Notes: generated from the sequence alone by a model not told the origin. 64,000 bases of DNA from Cronobacter sakazakii (GCF_000982825.1 NZ_CP011047.1:3162001-3226000); one strand, 5' to 3'; shown: positions 25,251-33,840, counted from the stretch's first letter. Program-made: numbers and translations.

Positions 25251-25949
25251 ATGTTAAACGTGGATGAACTGCATCAATACTATGGCGGCAGCCATATCCT
25301 TCGCGGCGTGTCGCTTGAGGCGCGCACGGGCGAGGTGACCTGTCTGCTCGGGCGCAACGGTGTGGGCAAAAGCACGCTGCTGAAATGTCTGATGGGGCTG
25401 ATTCCGGCGAAAACCGGCTCGGTCACCTGGCAGGGCGACGTTATTACCCGTTATAAACCGCACCAGCGCGTGGCGGCAGGCATCTCGTATGTGCCGCAGG
25501 GACGTGAGATTTTCCCGCGGCTGACGGTGGAGGAAAACCTGCTGATGGGGCTGTCACGCTTTCGCGGTGCAGAGGCCAGAAGCGTGCCAGAGGAGATTTA
25601 TATGCTCTTTCCGGTGCTGAAATCGATGCGCCAGCGGCGCGGCGGCGATCTCTCCGGCGGGCAACAGCAGCAGCTTGCCATCGGCCGGGCGCTCGCCAGC
25701 CGTCCGCAGTTATTGATCCTCGACGAACCCACCGAGGGCATTCAGCCATCGGTCATCAAAGAGATTGGCGAGGTGATCCGCGCGCTGGCCGCCCGCGGCG
25801 ATATGGCCATTCTGCTGGTAGAGCAGTTTTATGATTTCGCCGCCGGGCTTGCGGATAACTATCTGGTGATGTCCCGCGGCGCTATCGTGCAACGCGGCCC
25901 CGGCGCTGCGATGGAAGCCGACGGCGTGCGGGGGCTGGTTGCGATTTGA
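25251..25949 (+). CDS. urtE: Urea ABC transporter, ATPase UrtE
   Basis: 232 residues of a LivF-type ATP-binding cassette: Walker A GRNGVGKST, signature LSGGQQQQLAIGRA, Walker B LLILDEPTEGI. The N-terminus LNVDELHQYYGGSHILRGV is typical of UrtE. AAGGAG precedes the ATG by five bases. It is the last gene of the urea cluster. No convincing hairpin terminator was seen after it; a direct repeat of GGCTGGC followed by five T lies at 25962-25983. Confidence 0.95.
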   Translation: MLNVDELHQYYGGSHILRGVSLEARTGEVTCLLGRNGVGKSTLLKCLMGLIPAKTGSVTWQGDVITRYKPHQRVAAGISYVPQGREIFPRLTVEENLLMGLSRFRGAEARSVPEEIYMLFPVLKSMRQRRGGDLSGGQQQQLAIGRALASRPQLLILDEPTEGIQPSVIKEIGEVIRALAARGDMAILLVEQFYDFAAGLADNYLVMSRGAIVQRGPGAAMEADGVRGLVAI

Positions 25950-26102
25950 TACTAGTAAAAGGCTGGCAGGAGGCTGGCTTTTTATTACCGACTTGATGAA
26001 TTCTTATTTAACAGCGCTAAACGAGCGCGGGTTATCTGGCGGGCTCAAAGTTTATCTTTATCGTGATATTATTACACGCGTATTATCAAAGGGATTTAAC
26101 TG

Positions 26103-26126
26103 ATGACCGCAACGGATGATTTTTAA
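26103..26126 (+). CDS. Seven-codon leader ORF coupled to the DUF1493 gene
   Basis: MTATDDF with AAAGGGA eight bases before its ATG. Its TAA overlaps the next ATG as TAATG. The following gene has no ribosome site of its own, so the small frame may load ribosomes for it. An alternative is that a frameshift has detached the first codons of the DUF1493 protein. Confidence 0.35.
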   Translation: MTATDDF

Positions 26127-26440
26127 TGCAAAATATTGAGAAAGAAATAATCGAATTCATCAACCAGGATTATAACCCCAAAAAGTATTTTCTCTTTTGC
26201 CCCAAACATCCCGTGACGCGCGACACCCGTATCAGAGACGACCTGAATCTCGTTTTTGAGGACAACGAAGCGTTACTGCAAACCTATTTCCGCCGCTGGC
26301 ATGTTGAGCCAGGCGGCTTTGAAATACTCGATTATTTTCATCCCGACTATTTTGGAAGCAAAGAGCCTGACCCGCATAAACCTCTCACCGTCGCAATGCT
26401 GGTGGAGAGCGCAAAGGCGGGGCGCTGGTTATATGAATAA
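26126..26440 (+). CDS. DUF1493 family protein
   Basis: 104 residues, acidic and soluble. NLVFEDNEALLQTYFRRWHVEPGGFEILDYF and PHKPLTVAMLVESAKAGRW (each read in parts) fit the DUF1493 family, small enterobacterial proteins with an acyl-carrier-like fold and no proven function. The local DNA is clearly more AT-rich than the flanking urt and ydeE genes, which suggests acquisition by transfer. It is followed by a membrane protein gene on the same strand, a pairing often seen for this family. The start depends on the upstream leader ORF. Confidence 0.65.
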   Translation: MQNIEKEIIEFINQDYNPKKYFLFCPKHPVTRDTRIRDDLNLVFEDNEALLQTYFRRWHVEPGGFEILDYFHPDYFGSKEPDPHKPLTVAMLVESAKAGRWLYE

Positions 26441-26521
26441 ATCTCGTTCATCTCTGATGAGTTCACTACATTTATCAACGAAACGCACTGAACGCATTCT
26501 GGCAGAAAAGGATAAAAGATC

Positions 26522-26932
26522 ATGGATAACGATTTCAGGCGTTTCTTCTGTGAGATAATTTTCCGGCCCTTAATGGTGCTCGTTTCCATGTCCTGCATAC
26601 TCATATTACACGATGCGCTCTATTATTTTGTCTGGCGGGTGTTTTATGGAGCTTATAGCGTTCGGATGACAGTCTCGCTTAATTTAACCTTGTGGTATGG
26701 CATATTTCCAGCATTCATTATAATGGCGTTATTACCGCTTCGCTTAATGAAAGGGCATTTGTTGCTGATGCTTTTAATACCGGTAATGCTCCTCGGCTTC
26801 GGTGGCTCAACACATTTCATACTCTGTATATTGTTAAGCTTTTACTGGCTACTCGGTGGTGGGCTGATGCTTTTTATGAAATATGTGGTCTATCGACAGG
26901 TCGCCGTTTTACTCAAAATCCCTCCGCTATAA
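26522..26932 (+). CDS. Small polytopic membrane protein, unknown
   Basis: 136 residues with about four membrane helices (LMVLVSMSCILILHDALYYF, LWYGIFPAFIIMALLPL, LLLMLLIPVMLLGFGG, FILCILLSFYWLLGGG). AAGGA lies 10 bases before the ATG. It is AT-rich like the DUF1493 gene 81 bp upstream, and the two probably form one unit. I do not recognise the family; nothing in it suggests catalysis. Confidence 0.55.
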   Translation: MDNDFRRFFCEIIFRPLMVLVSMSCILILHDALYYFVWRVFYGAYSVRMTVSLNLTLWYGIFPAFIIMALLPLRLMKGHLLLMLLIPVMLLGFGGSTHFILCILLSFYWLLGGGLMLFMKYVVYRQVAVLLKIPPL

Positions 26933-26970
26933 AACGTGCGGGCCAGGCGTTTACCCGGCCCGCACTTCAC

Positions 26971-28164
26971 TCAGCCCGGTTGCATCACCCCAACGGCTTT
27001 CACGCGCATGCCTTTTACCATCATCAGATACGCCATAGCTGCGAAAACCATCAGCGACGCGAACAGCGACCATGACGGCAGCGTGGTCAGCACAAAGCCG
27101 CTGTACATCGGGTTGAACGCCGCGCCCAGCCAGCCGAGCGACTGCACGGAGAAGTAACCGGCTTTCAGGCCCGGCGGGGCAATATTGTCGATCAGCATAT
27201 ATTCACCCGGCGCATAGATGATTTCGCCAAGCGTAAAGACCGCCGCCGCCGCGCCCCACATCCAGAGATTGGTGCCCGACATCAGAAAGCCGCCGAGGCC
27301 GAGAATAAAGCAGACGGTGCCGAAGAGCATCAGGCGGCTTAAATTGTCGGCGCGCAGTTTTCTGCCCACCAGGTACTGCAGCGAAACCACAAGAACGGCG
27401 TTGACCGGCAGCACCACTGCGACAACCTGCTGCGCCAGCGCGCTGTCGGAAAAGGTTAAGACATATTGCGAAATACAAACGGCAAAGGAGCCGGCCACCA
27501 GCGAGCCGAGAAACGCCGAGCCGGTGAACCACAGCAGACGCTGGTCGCGCCACAGCAGCGAGAGCGGCGGCGGGCCTGAGGGAGCGTCGGCCTGCTCATG
27601 CGCTGGTGCCACGCGCTGCACAAAAATACTGATAACCACAAAGGTAATGCCAGAGGTCACCGCCGAGAGCCAGAACGGCATATTGAGGCCATAGACCATC
27701 AGCAGCGTGCCGACGGGCGGGCCCACCGTCCAGCCGATATTCAGAAAGGTGTAGTTAAGCGAGAAAATACGCGCCTTGGCCGCCGCGCCCAGCGTATCGG
27801 CGAAATAACTCTTCAGCACGGTAGAAAACACCGAATACGCGCAGTTAATGATGGCGAAAAAGAGGATCACCAGCAGGGCGTTATGCATCAGCGGGATCGC
27901 CACAAAGCCCGCCACAAAGATGGCGATAGCGATGAGCATATAGCGCTTTTTGTCGAAGCGGTCGGCGAACACGCTAAACGCCAGGCTGAAAAAAACGCCT
28001 GCGGTCATCGCGCTCGTTAGCGCGACGCCAATTTCATCGACCGACATCGCGAAGCGTTTCGCGAGATAGATCGCCATAAACGGCAGCGTGGCGCCGCGGC
28101 CAATGGTCAACATTAACGACGAGCCCAGCAGCGCGACGGTGGAACGCGTTTTCTTTGATAACAT
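26971..28164 (-). CDS. ydeE: MFS exporter YdeE
   Basis: 397 residues, twelve membrane segments, collinear with E. coli YdeE, which has been linked to dipeptide and arabinose export. Conserved blocks: LTIGRGATLPFMAIYL near the start, ADRFDKKRYM in the loop between helices 2 and 3, and FTLGEIIYAPGEYMLID near residue 310. It is divergent from eamA with about 200 bp between, as in E. coli. The ATG is preceded by GATAAGAAA. Confidence 0.92.
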   Translation of the reverse strand: MLSKKTRSTVALLGSSLMLTIGRGATLPFMAIYLAKRFAMSVDEIGVALTSAMTAGVFFSLAFSVFADRFDKKRYMLIAIAIFVAGFVAIPLMHNALLVILFFAIINCAYSVFSTVLKSYFADTLGAAAKARIFSLNYTFLNIGWTVGPPVGTLLMVYGLNMPFWLSAVTSGITFVVISIFVQRVAPAHEQADAPSGPPPLSLLWRDQRLLWFTGSAFLGSLVAGSFAVCISQYVLTFSDSALAQQVVAVVLPVNAVLVVSLQYLVGRKLRADNLSRLMLFGTVCFILGLGGFLMSGTNLWMWGAAAAVFTLGEIIYAPGEYMLIDNIAPPGLKAGYFSVQSLGWLGAAFNPMYSGFVLTTLPSWSLFASLMVFAAMAYLMMVKGMRVKAVGVMQPG

Positions 28165-28371
28165 TTTCTTATCTTTTTTATCGGGTGAGCGGGAGCGAGC
28201 GCCTGTTCAGGCCTCTTTTAAAGCAATAACATGCCATCCGGGCGCTGTACACCCTGTGGGGTGTTCAGAAGTGCTTTACGTTCCCCCCATAAATTAGTGA
28301 TCTGTCTCTCACCTTAAGATTCCGGTATGGTGAAGTATTAACATAATTTTAATAAATAACAGGGGCAGGGG

Positions 28372-29268
28372 ATGACGCGTAAAGACGGGCTGCTGGCGCT
28401 GCTGGTGGTGCTGGCCTGGGGGTTGAATTTCGTCGTAATTAAAGTCGGTTTACACGCCATGCCGCCGCTGCTGCTGGCGGGGCTGCGGTTTTTGCTCGTC
28501 GCCTTTCCCGCGCTGCTGTTTGTCGCCCGCCCGAAAGTGCCGTTTCGGCTGCTGCTCGGCTACGGACTGACGATAAGCTTCGGGCAGTTCGCGTTTCTCT
28601 TTAGCGCCATTAAGTTCGGCATGCCCGCGGGCCTCGCCTCGCTGGTGCTGCAGGCGCAGGCGTTTTTCACCATTGTGCTCGGCGTGTTTGCCTTTCGCGA
28701 ACGTCTGCAGGCTAAACAGCTCACCGGCATTGCGCTCGCCGTCGGCGGGATGCTGGTACTGATTGAGGGCAGCCTTAACGGCCAGCATGTGGCGCTGACC
28801 GGTTTTATGCTGACGCTCGCCGCGGCGCTGAGCTGGGCGTGCGGCAATATCTTCAACAAAAAAATCATGCAGTTGCCGACGCCGCCTGCGGTGATGTCGC
28901 TGGTGGTGTGGAGCGCGCTGATCCCGGTGCTGCCGTTTTTTGCGGCGAGCCTGGTGTTCGACGGCGCGGATGCGGTGGTGCAGAGTCTCGTGAATATCGA
29001 CAGCGTGACGGTGCTGTCGCTGGTTTATCTGGCCTTTATCGCGACTATTCTCGGTTATGGCATCTGGGGCACGCTGCTCGGGCGTTATGAGACCTGGCGC
29101 GTGGCGCCGCTTTCACTGCTGGTGCCGGTGGTGGGGCTTGCCAGCGCCGCGCTGCTGCTGGATGAGCGGCTCTCGGTATTGCAGATTATTGGCGCGCTGC
29201 TGGTGATGGCGGGGCTTTATATCAACGTCTTTGGCTGGCGGGTACGGCGAGCGGTGCGCAGCGCATAA
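28372..29268 (+). CDS. eamA: O-acetylserine/cysteine exporter EamA (YdeD)
   Basis: 298 residues of a drug/metabolite transporter with ten helices in two EamA repeats. It matches E. coli EamA almost end to end: LVVLAWGLNFVVIKVGLH, GMPAGLASLVLQAQAFFT, GYGIWGTLLGRYETWRVAPL. It exports cysteine-pathway metabolites across the inner membrane. AGGGG precedes the ATG. A bidirectional terminator separates it from marB. Confidence 0.95.
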   Translation: MTRKDGLLALLVVLAWGLNFVVIKVGLHAMPPLLLAGLRFLLVAFPALLFVARPKVPFRLLLGYGLTISFGQFAFLFSAIKFGMPAGLASLVLQAQAFFTIVLGVFAFRERLQAKQLTGIALAVGGMLVLIEGSLNGQHVALTGFMLTLAAALSWACGNIFNKKIMQLPTPPAVMSLVVWSALIPVLPFFAASLVFDGADAVVQSLVNIDSVTVLSLVYLAFIATILGYGIWGTLLGRYETWRVAPLSLLVPVVGLASAALLLDERLSVLQIIGALLVMAGLYINVFGWRVRRAVRSA

Positions 29269-29270
29269 AA

Positions 29271-29294
29271 AAACCGGGCCAAAGCCCGGTTTTT
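29271..29294. terminator. Bidirectional terminator between eamA and marB
   Basis: AAACCGGGC and GCCCGGTTT, nine pairs with a CAAA loop, flanked by A and T runs on both sides, so it can serve both convergent genes. Confidence 0.9.
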
Positions 29295-29295
29295 C

Positions 29296-29508
29296 TTAAC
29301 GCGACTGGTTGTAGTACGGCACACCCAGTTCGTCTGATTTATCGCTGCCTGCGCTGCGATGGCTGAGATCCAGCGATTCATGATGCTCAATCGGCACCAT
29401 CATTGTGCTGGTGTCCCCGGCGCACGCGTCAGTTTTGGGGCTGCCTGCCAGCGCATAGCCGGAGGTCAACGCCAGCAACAGCGCAGCGGCGCACGTGACG
29501 GATTTCAT
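29296..29508 (-). CDS. marB: Periplasmic MarB
   Basis: 70 residues. A signal peptide (MKSVTCAAALLLALTSGYALA) precedes a short polar mature region with SLDLSHRSAGSDKSDELG, as in E. coli MarB. In E. coli it lowers marA transcription from the periplasm by an unknown route. It is the last gene of marRAB, 70 bp after marA. Confidence 0.9.
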   Translation of the reverse strand: MKSVTCAAALLLALTSGYALAGSPKTDACAGDTSTMMVPIEHHESLDLSHRSAGSDKSDELGVPYYNQSR

Positions 29509-29578
29509 AATTTCCTCGGTTATCTCCCGAAAGGAGAAGTGTAACGGCGGAATGCCGCCGTCGGCGTTCTTTAACTAC

Positions 29579-29953
29579 TCAGTGATTCAGCGGGTGGAGG
29601 TACTTGCCTTCGCCCGGCATCCGCGTCACGCGATATTTATGCGGCGGCACGGAGAAATAGTTCTTAAACGTGCGGGTCAGCGTCTGCTGGGATTCAAACC
29701 CATAGCGCTCGGCCAGATAAAGAATCGGTTCGTCGCTCTCTTTGAGTTTGAGGGCAATCTCGGTCAGTTTCCGGTTGCGGATATACTGGCCCAGCGAGTG
29801 ACCGGTCTCTTTTTTGAACATGCGTTGCAGGTGCCATTTCGAGTAACCCGAACGCGCCGACACTTTCTCAAGGGAAAGGGGGGATTCCAGGTTATCTTCA
29901 ATCCAGTCCAAAATGCTATGAATAGTAATGGCATCATTGTTGCGTCTGGACAT
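29579..29953 (-). CDS. marA: Transcriptional activator MarA (AraC/XylS family)
   Basis: 124 residues with two helix-turn-helix motifs: first (about 30-50, SLEKVSARSGYSKWHLQRMF) and second (about 79-99, YLAERYGFESQQTLTRTF). Nearly identical to E. coli MarA through PLNH, ending three residues sooner. It activates the mar/sox/rob regulon (efflux, porin control, oxidative defence) by binding marboxes, including the one upstream of this operon. It follows marR by 18 bp. Confidence 0.97.
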   Translation of the reverse strand: MSRRNNDAITIHSILDWIEDNLESPLSLEKVSARSGYSKWHLQRMFKKETGHSLGQYIRNRKLTEIALKLKESDEPILYLAERYGFESQQTLTRTFKNYFSVPPHKYRVTRMPGEGKYLHPLNH

Positions 29954-29971
29954 CGTCTTACCTCTTTGCTG

Positions 29972-30409
29972 TTACGGCAGCACCCTTTTAAGCAGGTATT
30001 CGAGGGTCGCCACTTCGTCTGCCGTCAGGTTTTTTGTTAATTCTTGATGCAGGTTTTGTCCTACCAGCTGGTGGCACTGTTCACACAGCACCGCGCCTTC
30101 TTCCGTGAGCTCAACCAGGATGCCCCGTTTATCGTTAGGGTTAGGCAGACGCGCCACCCAGCCCTTGCATACCAGACGATCCAGCATGCGCGTCAGAGCA
30201 CCTAAATCTACTGAGAGCACTTTTTTCAGCTCCCCTGGCGTGATGCGGCCAGGACAGCGAATGGAACAGAGCACCTTAAACTGCGCTGCCGTGATATCGA
30301 GCGGCGCAAGGTACTCATTGAGCAGGCGATCCTTTTTCTGATTCACCAGGTGAATCAGTCGTCCTAAAGGAATAATCTCGTTAAACAGATCGCTGTTATT
30401 TTCCAACAT
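29972..30409 (-). CDS. marR: Repressor MarR
   Basis: 145 residues from the ATG at 30409 (MLENNSDLFNEIIPLGR), matching the 144-residue E. coli protein; a longer frame would run into the operator. Winged helix: TPGELKKVLSVDLGALTRMLDRL. The redox-relevant Cys of KVLCSIRC is present. It represses marRAB and releases on binding aromatic effectors or copper oxidation. Operator site II overlaps its own start codon. Confidence 0.96.
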   Translation of the reverse strand: MLENNSDLFNEIIPLGRLIHLVNQKKDRLLNEYLAPLDITAAQFKVLCSIRCPGRITPGELKKVLSVDLGALTRMLDRLVCKGWVARLPNPNDKRGILVELTEEGAVLCEQCHQLVGQNLHQELTKNLTADEVATLEYLLKRVLP

Positions 30410-30411
30410 AG

Positions 30412-30504
30412 TTGCCCAGGCAAGTAGATTAGTCACGCGAGATATTATTGCCTAGGCAAACATAAGTCAACCGAATGATTTTCGCGATCACACGATCTGC
30501 TAAA
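30412..30504 (-). promoter_or_regulatory. marO: MarR operators, marRAB promoter and marbox
   Basis: Read on the minus strand: a marbox-like TTTAGCAGATCGTGTGATC (30486-30504), -35 TTGACT (30465-30470), a 17-bp spacer holding operator I TTGCCTAGGCAA (30448-30459), -10 TAATAT (30442-30447), then operator II TTGCCTGGGCAA (30412-30423) just before the marR ATG. The order and spacing equal E. coli marO. No marC gene lies on the far side, where it is in E. coli. Confidence 0.92.
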
Positions 30505-30610
30505 ACGTGTTAAAAACCCTTCAAAATCAAAGGAAAGGTAAGGACTATCGCTGCGATAGCGCGCGCCTGTTAAGCGCGAAAGGCGTAACGTTAAGCGGTG
30601 AAAACAGAGA

Positions 30611-30648
30611 AAAAAGAATAAAAAAACGCCGCCTGAAGCGGCGGCGTT
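30611..30648 (-). terminator. Rho-independent terminator of sotB
   Basis: On the minus strand, AACGCCGCC pairs with GGCGGCGTT (9 bp, six-base loop), followed by a long T-rich run. It begins 5 bp after the sotB stop. Confidence 0.9.
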
Positions 30649-30652
30649 AAGA

Positions 30653-31852
30653 TTAACCGTGGTGCGGTTGTTCCTCAGGAAGCTGAACCGGCCAGCGGCG
30701 GAAAATCACAATCGCCCAGATAAACGCGACCAGCGCCGGAATAGCGCCCATATAACCGATGGACGACATCGAGAGTTGCAGGCTCACCTGGTTGCCCACC
30801 AGCGCGCCCGCGCCGATACCGATGTTAAAGATGCCGGAGAAGAGCGACATCGCCACATCGGTGGCGTCCGGGGCCAGCGCCAGCACTTTCACCTGCATAC
30901 CGAGGCCGATAAGCATAATCGCAATACCCCAGAACGCGCTGAGAATGGTCAGGTTTACAGCGCTGTGCGAGGCGGGCAGCAACAGCAGCAGGCAGATAAC
31001 CAGTACGCCGATGGCGCTACTGATAAGCCCGGAGGCGTGCAGGTTGCCGAGCTTGCCGAAAATCACGCTGCCGATAATGCCCGCGGTGCCGAGCACCAGC
31101 AGCAGGAAGGTGGCGAAGTTTTCGCTCAGGCCCGCGACGTTCTGCACGAACGGCTCAATATAGCTGTAGGCCGTGAAGTGCGCGGTCACCACCACGGCGG
31201 TCAGCACATAGATGCACAGCAACGCCGGGCGACGGAACAGCGCCGGCAGGCTCGCAAGAGAGCCGGAGTGTTCGCTCGGGATTTTTGGCAGCAGTTTCAC
31301 CAGGCAGGCGAGCGTAATCAGCGCGCCGATGCCGATGGCGAAAAACGTGGTGCGCCAGCCGAAATATTGCCCGACGATGCGCCCGATGGGCAGGCCGAGT
31401 ACCGATGCCAGCGCGGTGCCGGTCGCAATCAGGCTCAGCGCCTGGGCGCGTTTGCCCGGCGGGGCCAGACGAATGGCCAGCGACGCGGTAATCGACCAGA
31501 AAATCGCATGGGCGAAGGCGATGCCGATACGGCTAATCACCAGCACCTCGAAGCTCCAGGCCATAAACGACAGCATATGGCTCGCGATGAACACCACAAA
31601 CAGCGCAATCAGGAGCTTGCGGCGCTCCACCTGGCTTGTCAGCAGCATAAACGGCAGCGACATCAGCGCCACCACCCAGGCGTAGATCGTCAGCATAATG
31701 CCCGCCTGCGCGGATTCCATATGGAAGCTCGCGGCGATATCAGAGAGCAGACCCACCGGCACAAACTCGGTGGTATTAAAAATAAATGCTGCGACCGCAA
31801 GCGTAACCACCCGCAGCCACGCGGTTTTGCGAGAGACTGTATTCATCGTCAT
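30653..31852 (-). CDS. sotB: Sugar/drug efflux transporter SotB (YdeA)
   Basis: 399 residues, twelve membrane segments of the DHA1 branch of MFS. FIFNTTEFVPVGLLSDIAASF near residue 20 (in parts) and LAIRLAPPGKRAQALSL in the central region match E. coli SotB, which exports arabinose and IPTG and some drugs. It flanks the mar operon as in E. coli. The ATG at 31852 follows a region rich in AT; a later Met at codon 3 is also possible. Confidence 0.93.
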   Translation of the reverse strand: MTMNTVSRKTAWLRVVTLAVAAFIFNTTEFVPVGLLSDIAASFHMESAQAGIMLTIYAWVVALMSLPFMLLTSQVERRKLLIALFVVFIASHMLSFMAWSFEVLVISRIGIAFAHAIFWSITASLAIRLAPPGKRAQALSLIATGTALASVLGLPIGRIVGQYFGWRTTFFAIGIGALITLACLVKLLPKIPSEHSGSLASLPALFRRPALLCIYVLTAVVVTAHFTAYSYIEPFVQNVAGLSENFATFLLLVLGTAGIIGSVIFGKLGNLHASGLISSAIGVLVICLLLLLPASHSAVNLTILSAFWGIAIMLIGLGMQVKVLALAPDATDVAMSLFSGIFNIGIGAGALVGNQVSLQLSMSSIGYMGAIPALVAFIWAIVIFRRWPVQLPEEQPHHG

Positions 31853-32062
31853 AGAAAAGATTCGCGCTGGTCAGAAGTGAATAAGAAGCGAGCGATCTTA
31901 AAACTTTCGCCTGCCGGGATACAACCATTTTGTGACGTAAATCTCACTTTTACACCCAGCATGTAACAAACGACGCGGCAGAAACGCAATTGCCGTCCCG
32001 GATAACAGACCGCGTGTTAGGGTGTAAAAACAGCAACGACTAAAAACAGGGCGGGGATAACA

Positions 32063-32860
32063 ATGCAATCAGTTGATTTTTATATGGTGGACGCGTTCGC
32101 CGATAAAACCTTCAGCGGCAACGCGGCGGCGGTCTGTCCGTTAAGCGAATGGCTGCCGGATGAAACGCTGCTCCTGATGGCGCGGCAGCATAACCAGTCA
32201 GAAACCGCGTTTTTTGTGCGCACTGACGACGGCTTCGAACTGCGCTGGTTTACCACACGCTATGAAATCAACCTCTGCGGCCACGCCACGATTGCCGCCG
32301 CGCATGTGATTTTCGAGCATCTTGATTACCCGCACAGTGAAATCCGCTTCTCGACGCGCTTTGTCGGCGAGGTGACCGTCACGCGCCGCGGTGACTGGCT
32401 GACGCTGAACTTTCCGGCGTGGCAGGCGCAGCCGGTGGACGCGCCCGCGCTGCTGCTGAGCGCGCTGGGGATTGACGGCGCGGTGTCGGTGGCGGCGTAT
32501 CGAGACTATCTGGTGGAGCTCCAGACTCAGGCGCAGGTAGAGGCGCTGACTCCGGATATTCACGCGTTGATACCGCTCGGCAAACAGGTTTGCGTCACCG
32601 CGCCCGGCACACCCGGCGGCCCGTATGATTTCGTCAGCCGCTTTTTCTGCCCCGGCGAGAGCGTGGCGGAAGATCCGGTGACCGGTTCCGCGCACAGTAT
32701 GCTGATCCCGTTCTGGGGCGAGAAGCTTGGCAAAACGTCGATGCTGGCGCGTCAGGTCTCGGCGCGGGGCGGGGATTTACGTTGTGAATGGCAGGGCGAT
32801 CGGGTGCTGATTGGCGGCCAGGCGGTGACTTATCTTATCGGCCAGGTATTGCTGCGCTGA
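32063..32860 (+). CDS. PhzF-family isomerase
   Basis: 265 residues, a two-lobed diaminopimelate-epimerase-like fold. The catalytic Glu is in QSETAFF (about residue 47). GNAAAVCPL near 20, CGHATIAAAHV near 75 and EDPVTGSAHSML near 213 are the family motifs. Relatives include PhzF and E. coli YddE; no phenazine genes are present, so the substrate is unknown. GGGG precedes the ATG. It is monocistronic, ending in a strong hairpin shared with the convergent dehydrogenase gene. Not at this position in E. coli. Confidence 0.85.
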   Translation: MQSVDFYMVDAFADKTFSGNAAAVCPLSEWLPDETLLLMARQHNQSETAFFVRTDDGFELRWFTTRYEINLCGHATIAAAHVIFEHLDYPHSEIRFSTRFVGEVTVTRRGDWLTLNFPAWQAQPVDAPALLLSALGIDGAVSVAAYRDYLVELQTQAQVEALTPDIHALIPLGKQVCVTAPGTPGGPYDFVSRFFCPGESVAEDPVTGSAHSMLIPFWGEKLGKTSMLARQVSARGGDLRCEWQGDRVLIGGQAVTYLIGQVLLR

Positions 32861-32865
32861 TGCTT

Positions 32866-32890
32866 CGGCGCCCGTAGCGGGCGCCGTTTT
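32866..32890 (+). terminator. Rho-independent terminator after the PhzF-like gene
   Basis: CGGCGCCCG and CGGGCGCCG, nine pairs with a TAG loop, then TTTT. It lies between two convergent genes. Confidence 0.88.
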
Positions 32891-32895
32891 CATGC

Positions 32896-33840
32896 TCAGG
32901 GCAGACGGGCGATATTCTCTTTAATCACCGTGACCGAATGCTGAAACTTCGCCTGCTCCTCGCCTTCCAGCTGCAGTTCGATAATCTGCTGCACGCCGTT
33001 CTGGGCCAGTACCGCCGGAACGCCTATCGCCACGTTGTCGACGCCATATTCGCCGTCAAGAATGCACGATACCGCCAGCGCCCGGTGGCTGCCGGTGAAG
33101 ATATTGCGGCAGATCTCCGCGATAGTGCCCGCGATGCCATATTCCGTACAGCCTTTGCGGGCGTAAATCTCAAAGCCCAGCCTGCGCACGCGCTCGGCAA
33201 GCGCTGCGGTATCCAGCGGCGTACCCGTTTTGCGCTCGTAAACCTGCGCGACCGGCGAGCCATAGACGGAAGAGTGCGACCAGACCGGGAACTGGGTGTC
33301 GCCATGTTCACCCAGAATAAAGGCGTCGATGCTTTGCGGGCCGATATCCAGCGCTTCGGCAAGCGAGCGGCGCAGGCGGGTGGTGTCGAGCCAGACGCCG
33401 GTACCAATCACCTGGTTGCGCGGCAGGCCGGAGAGCTTCCACACCTGCCAGGTGATGATATCGCACGGGTTGGTGGCGATGAGGAAAATGCCGTTAAAGC
33501 CGCCCGCCATCATCTGTGGGACTATCTGGCCGACGATGCGCGCGGTGTTGGTCAGCTCGTCAAGGCGCGTCTGGCCGGGCTTCAGCGCGCCGCCGGAAAC
33601 GGTGATCACCGCGATATCGACATCCGCGCACTCCTGCGCCTGGCGGGTGGAGATTTTAATCATCCCCGGCATATACGCGGCGGCGTCGCGCAAGTCCTGG
33701 CAGTGCCCTTCGACGCGAGCGGCGTCGAGATCCACCAGAATCAGCTCCTCGCCGATATTCTGGTTGAGTAAGGCCCAGGCGGCAGCGGTGCCCACGTTGC
33801 CCGCACCGATAATCATCACTTTTCGTGCTCTGTTATTCAT
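32896..33840 (-). CDS. L-lactate/malate dehydrogenase family enzyme (L-2-hydroxyacid dehydrogenase)
   Basis: 314 residues from the ATG at 33840, which has AAGGA upstream; the longer open frame adds 90 unlike residues. Rossmann motif MIIGAGNVGTAAAW, NAD-binding Asp in LVDLD, catalytic His in GEHGDTQFPVWS and substrate Arg region TNPCDIITW are all present. In the mobile loop, GGALKPGQTR aligns to GANQKPGETR of lactate dehydrogenases, placing Leu where the pyruvate-selecting Gln102 normally lies. A substrate larger or more hydrophobic than pyruvate, such as a branched 2-oxo acid, is therefore possible. Called L-LDH-like with the substrate open. Confidence 0.82.
   Translation of the reverse strand: MNNRARKVMIIGAGNVGTAAAWALLNQNIGEELILVDLDAARVEGHCQDLRDAAAYMPGMIKISTRQAQECADVDIAVITVSGGALKPGQTRLDELTNTARIVGQIVPQMMAGGFNGIFLIATNPCDIITWQVWKLSGLPRNQVIGTGVWLDTTRLRRSLAEALDIGPQSIDAFILGEHGDTQFPVWSHSSVYGSPVAQVYERKTGTPLDTAALAERVRRLGFEIYARKGCTEYGIAGTIAEICRNIFTGSHRALAVSCILDGEYGVDNVAIGVPAVLAQNGVQQIIELQLEGEEQAKFQHSVTVIKENIARLP

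Noticed and set aside
25962..25985. Possible terminator after urtE
   Set aside because: The two GGCTGGC copies are direct, not inverted, so they do not form a stem.
26433..26558. 41-codon frame overlapping the DUF1493 and membrane protein genes
   Set aside because: It ends inside the membrane protein gene, which has its own AAGGA site, and its sequence has no clear features; a remnant of an older start is possible.
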